64,000 nucleotides of DNA from Porphyromonas canoris (GTDB lineage Bacteria; Bacteroidota; Bacteroidia; Bacteroidales; Porphyromonadaceae), in the NCBI RefSeq assembly GCF_000769115.1, contig NZ_JQZV01000003.1, positions 124,001 through 188,000 on the forward strand, written 5' to 3'. This document shows positions 28,193-36,213 of this stretch, piece by piece. Every line of letters begins with the position of its first letter. Positions within the stretch are counted from its first letter, which is position 1. The translations under genes were made by a program, and so were the position numbers. The notes below the pieces were generated by a model. It made no database searches, was not told the origin of the DNA, and saw only the letters and a list, made by a program, of their open reading frames with translations.

Positions 28193-29572
28193 ATGGAAGA
28201 GATAAGAGTACTCTCTCCTACGGCTATTTTGGGATACGGCTTTCCGGAAGAGTCTTTCTTGGAGGGCATGAAGCGTAATCCCGATGTTATAGCCGTGGAT
28301 GCCGGAAGTACAGATCCGGGTCCGTATTACTTGGGAGCCGGCAAGTCTTTTACGGACAGAAACTCCGTCAAGCGAGATCTTGAATACATGATCCCTGCGG
28401 GGGTGGAAAGAAATATCCCTGTGATCATCGGTTCTGCCGGTGGTGCGGGTGGTCATCCTCATGTGGAGTTTGTGCTTGATATTGTCAGAGAGATTGCGAA
28501 GGAGAAGCTGCTCTCTTTCAAGATGGCGGTCATCGAGTCCGAGTTTAAGAAGGATTTTATTCTTTCGGAGCTTCGCAAGGGCAACATCACGCCTCTCAAG
28601 CCGGCGAAGGAGCTTACCGAGAAGGATGTCGAGGAGAGCGTTCGCATAGTGGCACAGATGGGAGAAGAGCCTATCATCGAGGCATTGAAGAACGGAGCGA
28701 ATGTGATAGTGGCGGGGCGTGCGTATGATCCGAGTGTTTTCTCTGCGCTGGCCATCAGCCGGGGTTATGAGAAAGGCTTGGCGATCCACATGGGAAAGAT
28801 TTTGGAGTGCGCAGCCATCGCGGCACTTCCGGGCAGCGGTTCGGACTGTATGTTCGGCTATCTCCGCAGGGATCACTTCGAGCTGGAGACGCTCTCTCCG
28901 CTTCGCAAGTGTACCACTCTTTCGGTGGCGGCTCATACGCTGTACGAGAAGAGCAACCCTTACATCCTGCCGGGTCCGGGCGGAGCCATCAATCTGCACG
29001 AGACCAAGTTCGAGCAGGTGGAAGAGAACCGTGTCCGGGTATCGGGCAGCAGGTTCGAGCCTACGGAGGAGTATTTCGTCAAGCTCGAAGGCGTGCGCAA
29101 GGTCGGATACCGGACCATCTCCTGCGCGGCGGTGAAGGATCCCATCCTCATCTCGAAGATAGACGAGGTGAAAGAGAAGGTCAAGGAGCGTGTGGTGAAC
29201 AACTTCGATGCTTACGGCATTCGCGATTTCTTCCTGGACTTCAAGGTCTACGGCAAGAACGGTACGATGGCTATCTTCGAGGATAGGGCGGACGAGTATC
29301 AGCCTCGCGAACTTCTCATCATCATCGAAGCCGTGGCGGCGACTCAGGAGCAGGCGGATACGATCTGCGGTTTTGCGAGAAGCACGATGCTGCACTACGG
29401 TTACGAGGGACGCATCTCCACGGCGGGGAATCTTGCTTTCCCGTTCTCGCCTTCGGACTGTCATGTGGGCGAGGTGTTCGAGTTCAATGTGTATCACCTG
29501 CTGAAAGTGGCGGATGCAACGTCTCTTTTCCCTGCGAGGTACGAAGTGTTTAACCAAGGAATAAGCAAATAA
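28193..29572 (+). CDS. AtuA-like protein (DUF1446), N-terminal-domain type
   Basis: A 459-residue protein of the acyclic terpene utilisation AtuA family. Conserved segments are DAGSTDPGPYYLGAGKS near residue 32, GSAGGAGGHPHVEF near residue 81 and GRAYDPSVFSALA near residue 175. No characterised reaction can be assigned. It starts 17 bases after mal, and a DUF4387 gene begins 3 bases after it, which resembles the AtuA C-terminal domain as a separate subunit. Base composition is clearly more GC-rich from the middle of the gene onward than in the mutase genes. A role in handling mesaconate or citramalate is a guess from context. Confidence 0.8.
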   Translation: MEEIRVLSPTAILGYGFPEESFLEGMKRNPDVIAVDAGSTDPGPYYLGAGKSFTDRNSVKRDLEYMIPAGVERNIPVIIGSAGGAGGHPHVEFVLDIVREIAKEKLLSFKMAVIESEFKKDFILSELRKGNITPLKPAKELTEKDVEESVRIVAQMGEEPIIEALKNGANVIVAGRAYDPSVFSALAISRGYEKGLAIHMGKILECAAIAALPGSGSDCMFGYLRRDHFELETLSPLRKCTTLSVAAHTLYEKSNPYILPGPGGAINLHETKFEQVEENRVRVSGSRFEPTEEYFVKLEGVRKVGYRTISCAAVKDPILISKIDEVKEKVKERVVNNFDAYGIRDFFLDFKVYGKNGTMAIFEDRADEYQPRELLIIIEAVAATQEQADTICGFARSTMLHYGYEGRISTAGNLAFPFSPSDCHVGEVFEFNVYHLLKVADATSLFPARYEVFNQGISK

Positions 29573-29575
29573 ATC

Positions 29576-29896
29576 ATGGCAAGATATACTTTGAGAGAGC
29601 TTGCTTCCGTTATCAGGAGCAAGAACTCCGGACCTTACGAGCTGACATTCGACGTGATTTTCAAGGACTTCGACGGCTATCACATGGTGAGAGACGCCGG
29701 AATTTTCACCAAAGAGATGTTTGCGCGGCTGTACAACATTTCGGAGGACGACATCATGAATATCGTTCATTTCGACCCTGCCAAGGCGATCAAGGTAACC
29801 ATCGTTCGTCCCATTCCGTCCGGAGCATTGGGCGAGACCGATGTGTACGGCGCACAACAGCATGCCCCTCTCGTAACTTTCGGGTTCGAGATCTGA
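29576..29896 (+). CDS. DUF4387 family protein
   Basis: A 106-residue protein matching DUF4387: the N-terminal LASVIRSKNSGPYELTFDVI, a central MVRDAGIFTKEMFARLYNI and the C-terminal VRPIPSGALGETDVYGAQQH. It is usually found next to or fused with AtuA-type proteins, and here follows one by 3 bases, so the two probably form a complex. Function unknown. The transcript then enters a hairpin and the 22-bp repeat array. Confidence 0.8.
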   Translation: MARYTLRELASVIRSKNSGPYELTFDVIFKDFDGYHMVRDAGIFTKEMFARLYNISEDDIMNIVHFDPAKAIKVTIVRPIPSGALGETDVYGAQQHAPLVTFGFEI

Positions 29897-29948
29897 GGAA
29901 ACGGTGCCGCATTTGTCGGATAAAAAGACAGAGACAGACGGATTAGTG

Positions 29949-29986
29949 GCGGAATCGGTTCCGGTCATTTACGGAGCCGGTTCCGC
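29949..29986 (+). terminator. GC-rich hairpin after DUF4387 gene
   Basis: GCGGAATCGGTTCCG and CGGAGCCGGTTCCGC pair with two G-T wobbles around an 8-base loop. No T-run follows, so termination is uncertain. It sits between the DUF4387 gene and the 22-bp array. Confidence 0.5.
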
Positions 29987-30020
29987 TCATTGATGGAAAA
30001 TTGCCTCTTTTCGGAAGGAG

Positions 30021-30289
30021 CAAAATTTCTGCACGCACGCAAATTTATTTCTTCATGCACGTAAATTTACTTCTGCACGTACGGAAAATTTTCTCCGCAC
30101 GCACGCAAATTTATTTCTGCACGCACGGAAAATTTTTTCTGCACGCACGGAAAATTTTCTCTGCACGTACGGAAAATTTTTTCTGCACGCACGGAAAATT
30201 TTTTCTGCACGTACGAAAAATTTTTTTTGTACGTACGAAAATTTTTTTTTGTACGTACGAAAATTTTTTTTTGTACGTACGAAATTTTC
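30021..30289. repeat. 22-bp tandem array, 12 units (array 1)
   Basis: Twelve 9-base words begin at 30031 and recur every 22 bases without exception to 30273. They read GCACGCACG, GCACGTACG or GTACGTACG (unit 2 is the divergent TCATGCACG). Between words lies an A-run followed by a T-run of variable balance (for example GAAAATTTTTTCT). The three GTACGTACG units are clustered at the right end. No unique spacers exist. The left flank TTCGGAAGGAG and right flank CCTTCCGAAGG are inverted copies. Confidence 0.93.
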
Positions 30290-30336
30290 ACCCCTTCCGA
30301 AGGAAATTTATTTTTCGCTATAAACAGCTGATTATC

Positions 30337-30420
30337 ATGCTTCTAAAAAGACTTTTGGAAATGCCGTCGGAAGACGCTCCGAAAGCAACAAAAAGATCAC
30401 TCTACACATACCCCCGATAA
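30337..30420 (+). CDS. Possible 27-residue leader ORF
   Basis: ATG at 30337 to TAA at 30418-30420 encodes a 27-residue basic peptide starting MLLKRLLEMPSEDAPKATKR, ending 5 bases before the P-loop gene's ATG. The close spacing would allow translational coupling. No homology is claimed and it may be chance. Confidence 0.2.
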   Translation: MLLKRLLEMPSEDAPKATKRSLYTYPR

Positions 30421-30425
30421 CGCCA

Positions 30426-31376
30426 ATGAACCCCCTGAATCTGTACAGAGAATACTCGGTTTCGTCCCAGTATTTTGCCCCGCGAGGGAGAGAGCGACTG
30501 ATGTTCCTCGGAGAGCAGATCGCACAAAAACATTTGAGTTATAGAGATCGGCTCGTGGGCATCGTCGGAGATGCCGGTTCGGGAAAATCGTCCCTGATCA
30601 AAGGGATGTTTCCGGGCTTGGAGCTCTCCAACGATGACGATGTCATCAATCCGAGAAAGATCCTCCAGGTGAGGGACACATTCGACATGGCGGAGCGAGA
30701 AAGCTCCACCTACCATCTGGATATGCGGTTTCAGCTCGGATTCACACAGATGTACGAGATCGTGGACTTTGTCAAGAACATGCTCGAAAAAGGGCGCAGG
30801 CTGGTCATAGAACACTTCAACCTGCTCCAACCCGCCCTCGGACGCAACGCCGACATCATCGTGGGGATCGGGGAGGAGATTATCGTTACTCATCCCACCA
30901 TCTTCGGACCGCAGGCAGACCGCATCTACGACATGGTGCACAGCTCGCTGAGGTATCGCAAGATGGCACACTCGGCAGAGGAGCTGACGCTGCTTTCCCT
31001 CATGGACGAGTGGGGGATAGGGATGGAAAGCCTCACCGTGAGCGATATACGGAACGGTTTTGTGCTCTGCTCCGAGTCGCCGCTGCCAATCAACTTCGAC
31101 CGCCTGGCAGAGCTGATCCGGGAGAAGATAGACCAAAATCTCACCATCTCCTACAAGGACGAAAACCATATCATGGTCGCAGACAGAGAAGTGCCCTGCA
31201 CCGGTCCGCGACTGCACGTACCGAGAACATCCGAAATCAAGAACTTTTATCTGGTCCGCCACTGGGTACACGACCCCAAGCAGAAGGTCTACTGTATGGT
31301 CGGGCTGCTCGACGTCCAAACCGATAAGGATCTCGAAAACCAGAATACCAACTACTTTCTAACCCGAAAAGAATAA
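30426..31376 (+). CDS. P-loop NTPase of unknown function in glutamate operon
   Basis: A 316-residue cytoplasmic protein. Walker A GDAGSGKSS is at residues 48-56. A nucleotide-kinase-like segment MLEKGRRLVIEHFNLLQP follows near residue 120. A histidine-bearing stretch (THPTIFGP, then HSSLRYRKMAHSAEEL) is near residues 158-185. It lies 15 bases upstream of the hydro-lyase alpha gene and downstream of the repeat array. I have an uncertain memory of similar proteins annotated with an alanyl-tRNA-synthetase second additional domain near such operons; I cannot confirm it. Treat as unknown, possibly an activator or maturation factor for the neighbouring enzyme. Confidence 0.65.
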   Translation: MNPLNLYREYSVSSQYFAPRGRERLMFLGEQIAQKHLSYRDRLVGIVGDAGSGKSSLIKGMFPGLELSNDDDVINPRKILQVRDTFDMAERESSTYHLDMRFQLGFTQMYEIVDFVKNMLEKGRRLVIEHFNLLQPALGRNADIIVGIGEEIIVTHPTIFGPQADRIYDMVHSSLRYRKMAHSAEELTLLSLMDEWGIGMESLTVSDIRNGFVLCSESPLPINFDRLAELIREKIDQNLTISYKDENHIMVADREVPCTGPRLHVPRTSEIKNFYLVRHWVHDPKQKVYCMVGLLDVQTDKDLENQNTNYFLTRKE

Positions 31377-31391
31377 CACTCTACCCCTCTC

Positions 31392-32234
31392 ATGAAAACA
31401 ATTCATACCTCTCAGGTAACAGACCTCGTCGAACGCCTCTGCATGGATGCCAACTATAAGCTCGCCCCCGACATCGAGAACGCAATGAAGAGATACAAAA
31501 CACAGGAAAAGTCGCCCCTCGGACGAGAGATACTGGGCACGATCCTCGAAAATGCCCGCATCGCTCGTACCGAAGAAGTGCCGATGTGTCAGGACACCGG
31601 CATGACCGTCGTCTATCTTACCATCGGACAGGAGGTGCACATCGAAGGAGGCAGCCTCAAAGATGCCGTGAACGAGGGCGTCAGAAGAGGATACCGGAAC
31701 GGATACCTGAGAAAATCCGTGGTGAAAGATCCGTTCGACCGAACCAACACCGGAGACAATACCCCCGCAGTCATACATTATAATATAGTGGAAGGAGAAG
31801 AGCTGCACATCCTCGTGGCACCAAAAGGCTTCGGCAGCGAAAACAAAAGCCGGCTCATAATGCTTACCCCTTCGCAGGGCGTGCAAGGCGTAAAAGACTT
31901 CGTGATCAAAGTGGTCAGGGACGCAGGCCCCAACCCCTGCCCTCCGATAGTGGTGGGAGTAGGTGTCGGCGGAACGATGGAGCGTTGCGCCTATCTCTCC
32001 AAGCTCGCTCTGATGAGATCGGTGGGCTCTCACAGCGACAACGAGTTTGTGGCAAGCCTGGAAAAAGAGCTACTGGAAGAAATAAACCGACTGGGCATAG
32101 GCCCCGCCGGGTTCGGAGGCTCCACAACGGCTCTGGCTGTGAACATCCTGACCGAAGCCACCCACATAGCCGGGCTTCCCGTCGCAGTCAATATCGGCTG
32201 CCACGCCACAAGACATGCAGAGGGATCCTTATAG
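31392..32234 (+). CDS. Class I fumarase/mesaconase alpha subunit
   Basis: A 280-residue alpha subunit of a heterodimeric [4Fe-4S] hydro-lyase (fumarase/tartrate dehydratase class). The three cluster cysteines are in MCQDTGM, GPNPCPP and NIGCHATRHAE; SPLGREILGTILENA is also conserved. In this operon the expected reaction is hydration of mesaconate to citramalate, but fumarase cannot be excluded. Its end is complete. The beta subunit, normally immediately downstream, is absent: the next sequence is a terminator and then opposite-strand genes. Confidence 0.9.
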   Translation: MKTIHTSQVTDLVERLCMDANYKLAPDIENAMKRYKTQEKSPLGREILGTILENARIARTEEVPMCQDTGMTVVYLTIGQEVHIEGGSLKDAVNEGVRRGYRNGYLRKSVVKDPFDRTNTGDNTPAVIHYNIVEGEELHILVAPKGFGSENKSRLIMLTPSQGVQGVKDFVIKVVRDAGPNPCPPIVVGVGVGGTMERCAYLSKLALMRSVGSHSDNEFVASLEKELLEEINRLGIGPAGFGGSTTALAVNILTEATHIAGLPVAVNIGCHATRHAEGSL

Positions 32235-32265
32235 ATAAACACTTACACTTATCGTTTATCTTTTG

Positions 32266-32306
32266 AAAGAGCAGCCGTCTTTGCGATGCGTTGCTCTTTC
32301 TTCTTT
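32266..32306 (+). terminator. Terminator at end of glutamate operon
   Basis: AAAGAGCA (32266-32273) pairs with TGCTCTTT (32292-32299), followed by CTTCTTT. A second hairpin, GATAAAC/GTTTATC (32234-32260), precedes it. Together they close the operon without a beta-subunit gene. Confidence 0.7.
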
Positions 32307-32405
32307 CCCCGAAAGCAAGCCTCCCGCTACCCGATCTCATGATTTTCCGAATCTTTAAGCATCGCGCAGACTCTCCAACGCAAACGTCAAAATCTACGAC
32401 CGGGC

Positions 32406-32442
32406 ACAAAAAAAGTGATGGGAGACTCTCGTCTGCCATCAC
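32406..32442 (-). terminator. Rho-independent terminator of the sigma-factor cluster
   Basis: GTGATGG and CCATCAC form the stem with extra GAGAC/GTCT pairing inside. The minus strand continues into a T-run (plus A-run 32408-32414). Confidence 0.85.
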
Positions 32443-32477
32443 CCACACTAATCTAATCTTTAAAGTTCTTACCCAAA

Positions 32478-32996
32478 TTATTTCTTTGTTGTTTCCTTCG
32501 GGTGTTGTTCGCCTTTAGATTTCCTTGCAAAGTAACGCTTCGTGTAGACGTTCTCCGCATGTATGATCTGAAATGCCTTTGTATTTGATAGCTTGGAACG
32601 AAGAGACGTAATCAACTCTTGAGTAATCTCTGCTTGAGCTTTCATATTCTCCACGGTTTTGTCTAAGGCTTCTCCATATTGGGCTTCGGATATGACGACA
32701 TCTTCCCTCGCTGTGTGTTTGATGAGTCTGTTCATCTCCATCCATAGCTTTTGCTTCTTTACGTCATATTTCTGAAGCTCCTGTTCTACGAAAGTCCGCT
32801 CTGCAACGGTCAGCTTTGCCTTTTCCGCAATATACGCGTTCCGCCCTTCGGTAAACTCTCGCATTCTTTGAGATCGCTTTTCGACTTTATCATGGTTTTG
32901 ACCGCTTATCGTACCAACGCACGCTACTGCGACAAAGATAAATAATAAAATCTTTTGAATAGCAATGTTTACGCTATTTTTTGTATGTAAATACAT
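32478..32996 (-). CDS. Periplasmic helical protein of ECF sigma cluster
   Basis: A 172-residue protein with a signal peptide (hydrophobic stretch about residues 14-32 ending GTISGQ). The rest is charged and helical, rich in K and E, with a KLTVAERTFVEQELQKYDVK segment resembling the small Spy/CpxP-like or DUF-type periplasmic proteins found after ECF sigma genes in Bacteroidetes. It lies 20 bases after a one-helix membrane protein. A sensor or chaperone role in the envelope is inferred from position only. Confidence 0.6.
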   Translation of the reverse strand: MYLHTKNSVNIAIQKILLFIFVAVACVGTISGQNHDKVEKRSQRMREFTEGRNAYIAEKAKLTVAERTFVEQELQKYDVKKQKLWMEMNRLIKHTAREDVVISEAQYGEALDKTVENMKAQAEITQELITSLRSKLSNTKAFQIIHAENVYTKRYFARKSKGEQHPKETTKK

Positions 32997-33016
32997 GGCT
33001 TTTTATTTTTTATATG

Positions 33017-33403
33017 TTATTCGGATATGTATGAGACCATATAAGCTTCGGCTGCCTGATCCTCTAAATAGGAGGTGTAAGTAGCATCATCCCACTCAAT
33101 CGAGTATCCTTCATCGGTTTTGTAATCCACTACCGCCGTAATATTAGCATTCTCCATAGAAGTGTCGGTCGGAGTCGGTAGAATAACTTTTATGAGAAGA
33201 GCCAAGCCAATAAACATCGCAGCCAAATAGATGTATGGCTGCAGCCTGGACCAAACGGAGAGCTTTATCTCCTCCTTTTGAGCCTTTTCTGTCTGCTCTC
33301 TTTCTTTGAAAGTAGAGACCAAATCCTTTTCCAAGTTCTTGAAATAGTTTTCGGGAGTTCGGAATCCCAAAGATCTCTTTTTTATTTCATCTATCTCATT
33401 CAT
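33017..33403 (-). CDS. Single-pass membrane protein, putative anti-sigma partner
   Basis: A 128-residue protein. The N-terminal 50 residues are cytoplasmic and charged (RTPENYFKNLEKDL resembles the segment found in Bacteroidetes sigma-operon proteins). One membrane helix spans about residues 57-77, and a 50-residue acidic outer part follows. It lies 70 bases after an ECF sigma gene on the same strand. No zinc-binding anti-sigma motif is visible. A regulatory role for the sigma factor is inferred. Confidence 0.6.
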   Translation of the reverse strand: MNEIDEIKKRSLGFRTPENYFKNLEKDLVSTFKEREQTEKAQKEEIKLSVWSRLQPYIYLAAMFIGLALLIKVILPTPTDTSMENANITAVVDYKTDEGYSIEWDDATYTSYLEDQAAEAYMVSYISE

Positions 33404-33473
33404 AATATAATAATGTCGTGTCTGTATTGTATGACCTACCTACATCCCTTAGATAGGGTTTAGGGATAAAGGT

Positions 33474-34046
33474 TTAATCCGATTCTATCTCAATGTGTTG
33501 TTTTACTTTCTTTTGTGCATGGTGAAAGTCCGCTTTAAGAGCTCCGACCGATGTATCCGTCAGTTGAGAAATCTCATTATAGGAGAGCTCATCAAAGTAG
33601 CGGTATTGAAAAACCAGCTTTTGCTTTTCCGGGAGAGTAGCTATTGCTGCATGAAGAAGAGCTTCCGCATTGTCTCCGTCAAAGTATGGATCGTTCATAA
33701 GTATCTCAGCGAGATCATACTCCGATGTGGATAGCGGAACTTTTCGTTCATATTTTTCGGATCTGAGATGAGATAGAGCTTCATTTGTTGCTATCGTATG
33801 CATCCACGTGTAGAGCCTGGAATTGCCCTTGAATAAAGCAATATTCTTCCAGATCTTATACAGCGACTCCTGCAGAACATCGTTGGCATCTTCGTGGAAG
33901 AGCACGATGCGACGGATCACCGCATACAATCTGGGGCTGTATCTTTTTACAAGAACAGAGAACGCTTGCTCCTTGCTCTCTTCTTGTTGAAGGAGAGGCA
34001 GAAGCTCCTCTTCTGGTATGCGAGATAAATCTTTACTCGAAAGCAT
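33474..34046 (-). CDS. ECF-type RNA polymerase sigma factor
   Basis: A 190-residue sigma-70 family protein. Region 2 spans about residues 33-95 (LYAVIRRIVLFHEDANDVLQ, then TWMHTIATNEALSHLR). Region 4 spans about 133-182 (LPEKQKLVFQYRYFDELSYN, then EISQLTDTSVGALKADFHHA). There is no region 3, as in the ECF class. Its ATG lies 14 bases inside the end of the HD-domain gene, suggesting translational coupling. The two following small genes probably form its regulatory unit. Confidence 0.93.
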   Translation of the reverse strand: MLSSKDLSRIPEEELLPLLQQEESKEQAFSVLVKRYSPRLYAVIRRIVLFHEDANDVLQESLYKIWKNIALFKGNSRLYTWMHTIATNEALSHLRSEKYERKVPLSTSEYDLAEILMNDPYFDGDNAEALLHAAIATLPEKQKLVFQYRYFDELSYNEISQLTDTSVGALKADFHHAQKKVKQHIEIESD

Positions 34047-36087
34047 TTGTTCTTGTTTTGAGCTCTGGATAGGAGATGCGAGAATGAAACATGGTTTTAA
34101 GTTTCTCGAAGAATACTTCCTTAATTATTTCTACATCTTTGAATGTCAAAGGGCTATTCTTTAGGAGTCCTTCTTCTATTATTCCATCTATGATTTTATT
34201 GATGTGAGCCATCATACTGTCTTCAGTAAAGTCTTTAAGGCTTCTTGATGAGGCTTCTACGACATCTGCAAGCATCAGTATTGCCATCTCTTTGGTGTAC
34301 GGATTAGGACCGGGATAAGTGAATATACTTTCATCTATGATTGCATCAGGATTGGCATTTTTATATGAGTAGTAGAAGTATTTTACCTTACTCAATCCAT
34401 GATGTGTGCGGATAAAGTCTATCACCTGTTTCGGAAGTCTCGCTTTTTCTGCCAGTTCTATACCATCCGTGATATGCTTAATGATGATCTTTGCACTCTC
34501 ATCAAACGGTAGTTTGTCATGTGGATTATTGTTGCCTTGATTCTCTGTGAAGTATCCTGGATTCTTCATCTTTCCAATGTCATGGTACAATGCTCCGGTA
34601 CGGATAAGCTGAACATCTGCTCCAAGACGTGCCGCTGCAGATGTGGCTAATATTGATACCTGCAAAGAGTGTTGGAATGTTCCCGGAGCCATTTCCGATA
34701 ATTGACGAAGCATGGGAGTATTGACGTCCGAAAGCTCTATCAAAGATATGTTAGAAACATAGCCAAAAACCCGTTCTAACACATATACCATCACATAGGT
34801 AAACATTAGGAAGACAAAACTTATGAGGAAATATACAATGATTCTCCATGAGATATTTTGCAGATCGCCTTCTTGAAATATGGTCAGACTGGCATAGGTA
34901 ATAATGCAGGTGAGCAATACATAGAATGAGCTTCGGATAAGGTCCGAACGTTGGGATAAACGTACAAGGGTCAGTATTGACATGGCACCGGAGAGGAATT
35001 GTATGATGATGAACTCTAAGGCATAAGGAGCGATAAGAGAGCAGGTGAGTACATTTATGATGTGTGCGTAGAGTGCTGTGCGAGAGTCGAAGAAGGTTCG
35101 AACCAGAATAGGAAGGGTGGAATAAGCCAATATGTAGATATTAAAGATCTCATACGAAACGGCTATCTCTGTGAGAATGACGAATAACAATATGATGGAG
35201 AGAAAGAAAAACGAGTTCTTTATATCAGAAATGATTTTGGGTCGGAAAGAGACCAAGTAACCCCAAAATGAGAGGAGGATGATAAGATTCAGTATAAAGT
35301 GTCCTAATAAAATAAGAATAGAGCTGGAGCCGGTAGATGATTGACTCTCATAAATCCTTTTCAGAGAACTCAGCTGCATATATATTTCGGGAGTGATAAC
35401 GTCTCCTGTTCCTACGATACGCTCTCCGGCTTGTACACGTCCCTGCTCCGCCACAATGTCTTCAAGTTTGGCTTGCTCTACTTTATCTGTTACTTCTGCA
35501 TTAAAGACCAGATTAGATCGGAGGTATTTATTTATTCCAATGGTGCGCAGACCTTCACTTGAAACAGATGCAGGAGCATCTGTCAGTACCTTTTCATACG
35601 CTTGTTTTAGAGTATAAACATCATCCAGAGTTCGCTTTTTTGCTATGTTATCCTCTGTAATGATGTTAAAGCTCTTCTCTTTCAGCTGGTAGAGGTCATC
35701 GTATAAACTTTGACTTAATATTCCTTGCTTGTAGATGATCTCAAGTTCATGAACAAGATAGTTGATGTATTCGTTTCCAAGAGTCTTGTGATGTTCTCTG
35801 TTATAGTCGGCAATAAGTTCGTTCTTTACGGATTTATATACCTGCTCTTCCAATGTATAGTAGAGCATAACAGATCGAAGAACACTATCTTTTTCGTATT
35901 GTATCTGTGCGGATGTTTTTATTACAGGGAAGTCGAAGGGAGCAGTAAGCAACTCATACTTCCAAGGTCTTCCCTCTGTGAATTGGTATTTGAACTTTGT
36001 TCTTCGAGGATAAAACATAACGATGATGGCAGCTGTAAGGATAAACAGTGCCAAAGATCGGTATTGAACTATTCTGTTTCGTGTCAT
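34033..36087 (-). CDS. 7TM-HD domain phosphodiesterase (PgpH-like)
   Basis: A 684-residue inner-membrane protein: an N-terminal helix, a periplasmic 7TMR-HDED domain (to about residue 260), seven membrane helices (about 265-465), and a cytoplasmic HD domain (about 475-660). HD residues are visible in FQHSLQVSILA, ALYHDIGKMKNPGYF and RTHHG. The family includes PgpH, a c-di-AMP phosphodiesterase. Substrate is not proven for Bacteroidetes. A long inverted repeat lies upstream and the sigma gene overlaps the 3' end. Confidence 0.9.
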   Translation of the reverse strand: MTRNRIVQYRSLALFILTAAIIVMFYPRRTKFKYQFTEGRPWKYELLTAPFDFPVIKTSAQIQYEKDSVLRSVMLYYTLEEQVYKSVKNELIADYNREHHKTLGNEYINYLVHELEIIYKQGILSQSLYDDLYQLKEKSFNIITEDNIAKKRTLDDVYTLKQAYEKVLTDAPASVSSEGLRTIGINKYLRSNLVFNAEVTDKVEQAKLEDIVAEQGRVQAGERIVGTGDVITPEIYMQLSSLKRIYESQSSTGSSSILILLGHFILNLIILLSFWGYLVSFRPKIISDIKNSFFFLSIILLFVILTEIAVSYEIFNIYILAYSTLPILVRTFFDSRTALYAHIINVLTCSLIAPYALEFIIIQFLSGAMSILTLVRLSQRSDLIRSSFYVLLTCIITYASLTIFQEGDLQNISWRIIVYFLISFVFLMFTYVMVYVLERVFGYVSNISLIELSDVNTPMLRQLSEMAPGTFQHSLQVSILATSAAARLGADVQLIRTGALYHDIGKMKNPGYFTENQGNNNPHDKLPFDESAKIIIKHITDGIELAEKARLPKQVIDFIRTHHGLSKVKYFYYSYKNANPDAIIDESIFTYPGPNPYTKEMAILMLADVVEASSRSLKDFTEDSMMAHINKIIDGIIEEGLLKNSPLTFKDVEIIKEVFFEKLKTMFHSRISYPELKTRTNAFE

Positions 36088-36118
36088 GAAGTTTCAGAAG
36101 TATTTATTACTACCATAA

Positions 36119-36176
36119 AAGACTCACTCCTCTCCAGTCTTAATTGAGAAATTAAGAGTAGGGAGGAGTGACGTCT
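36119..36176 (-). terminator. Bipartite hairpin between folD and 7TM-HD gene
   Basis: An outer stem (CACTCCTC with GAGGAGTG, extended by AAGAC/GTCTT around unpaired bases) encloses a perfect inner stem TCTTAATT/AATTAAGA with a GAGA loop. On the minus strand CTTTTATGG follows. It is a probable terminator or attenuator after folD. Confidence 0.5.
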
Positions 36177-36213
36177 TATAAATCGGCTTAAGAGCCAATA
36201 TCTATAATAGGAC

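Noticed and set aside
28172-29968. Antisense open frame of about 598 codons opposite the AtuA-like and DUF4387 genes
   Set aside because: It mirrors the real genes in GC-rich sequence, has an R/H/L-rich composition and no family resemblance.
30001-30420. Plus-strand open frame of about 139 codons, and an antisense frame, across array 1
   Set aside because: Frames stay open because the 22-bp units contain no stops; the peptides are low-complexity and repeat every 22 residues as a by-product of the DNA period.
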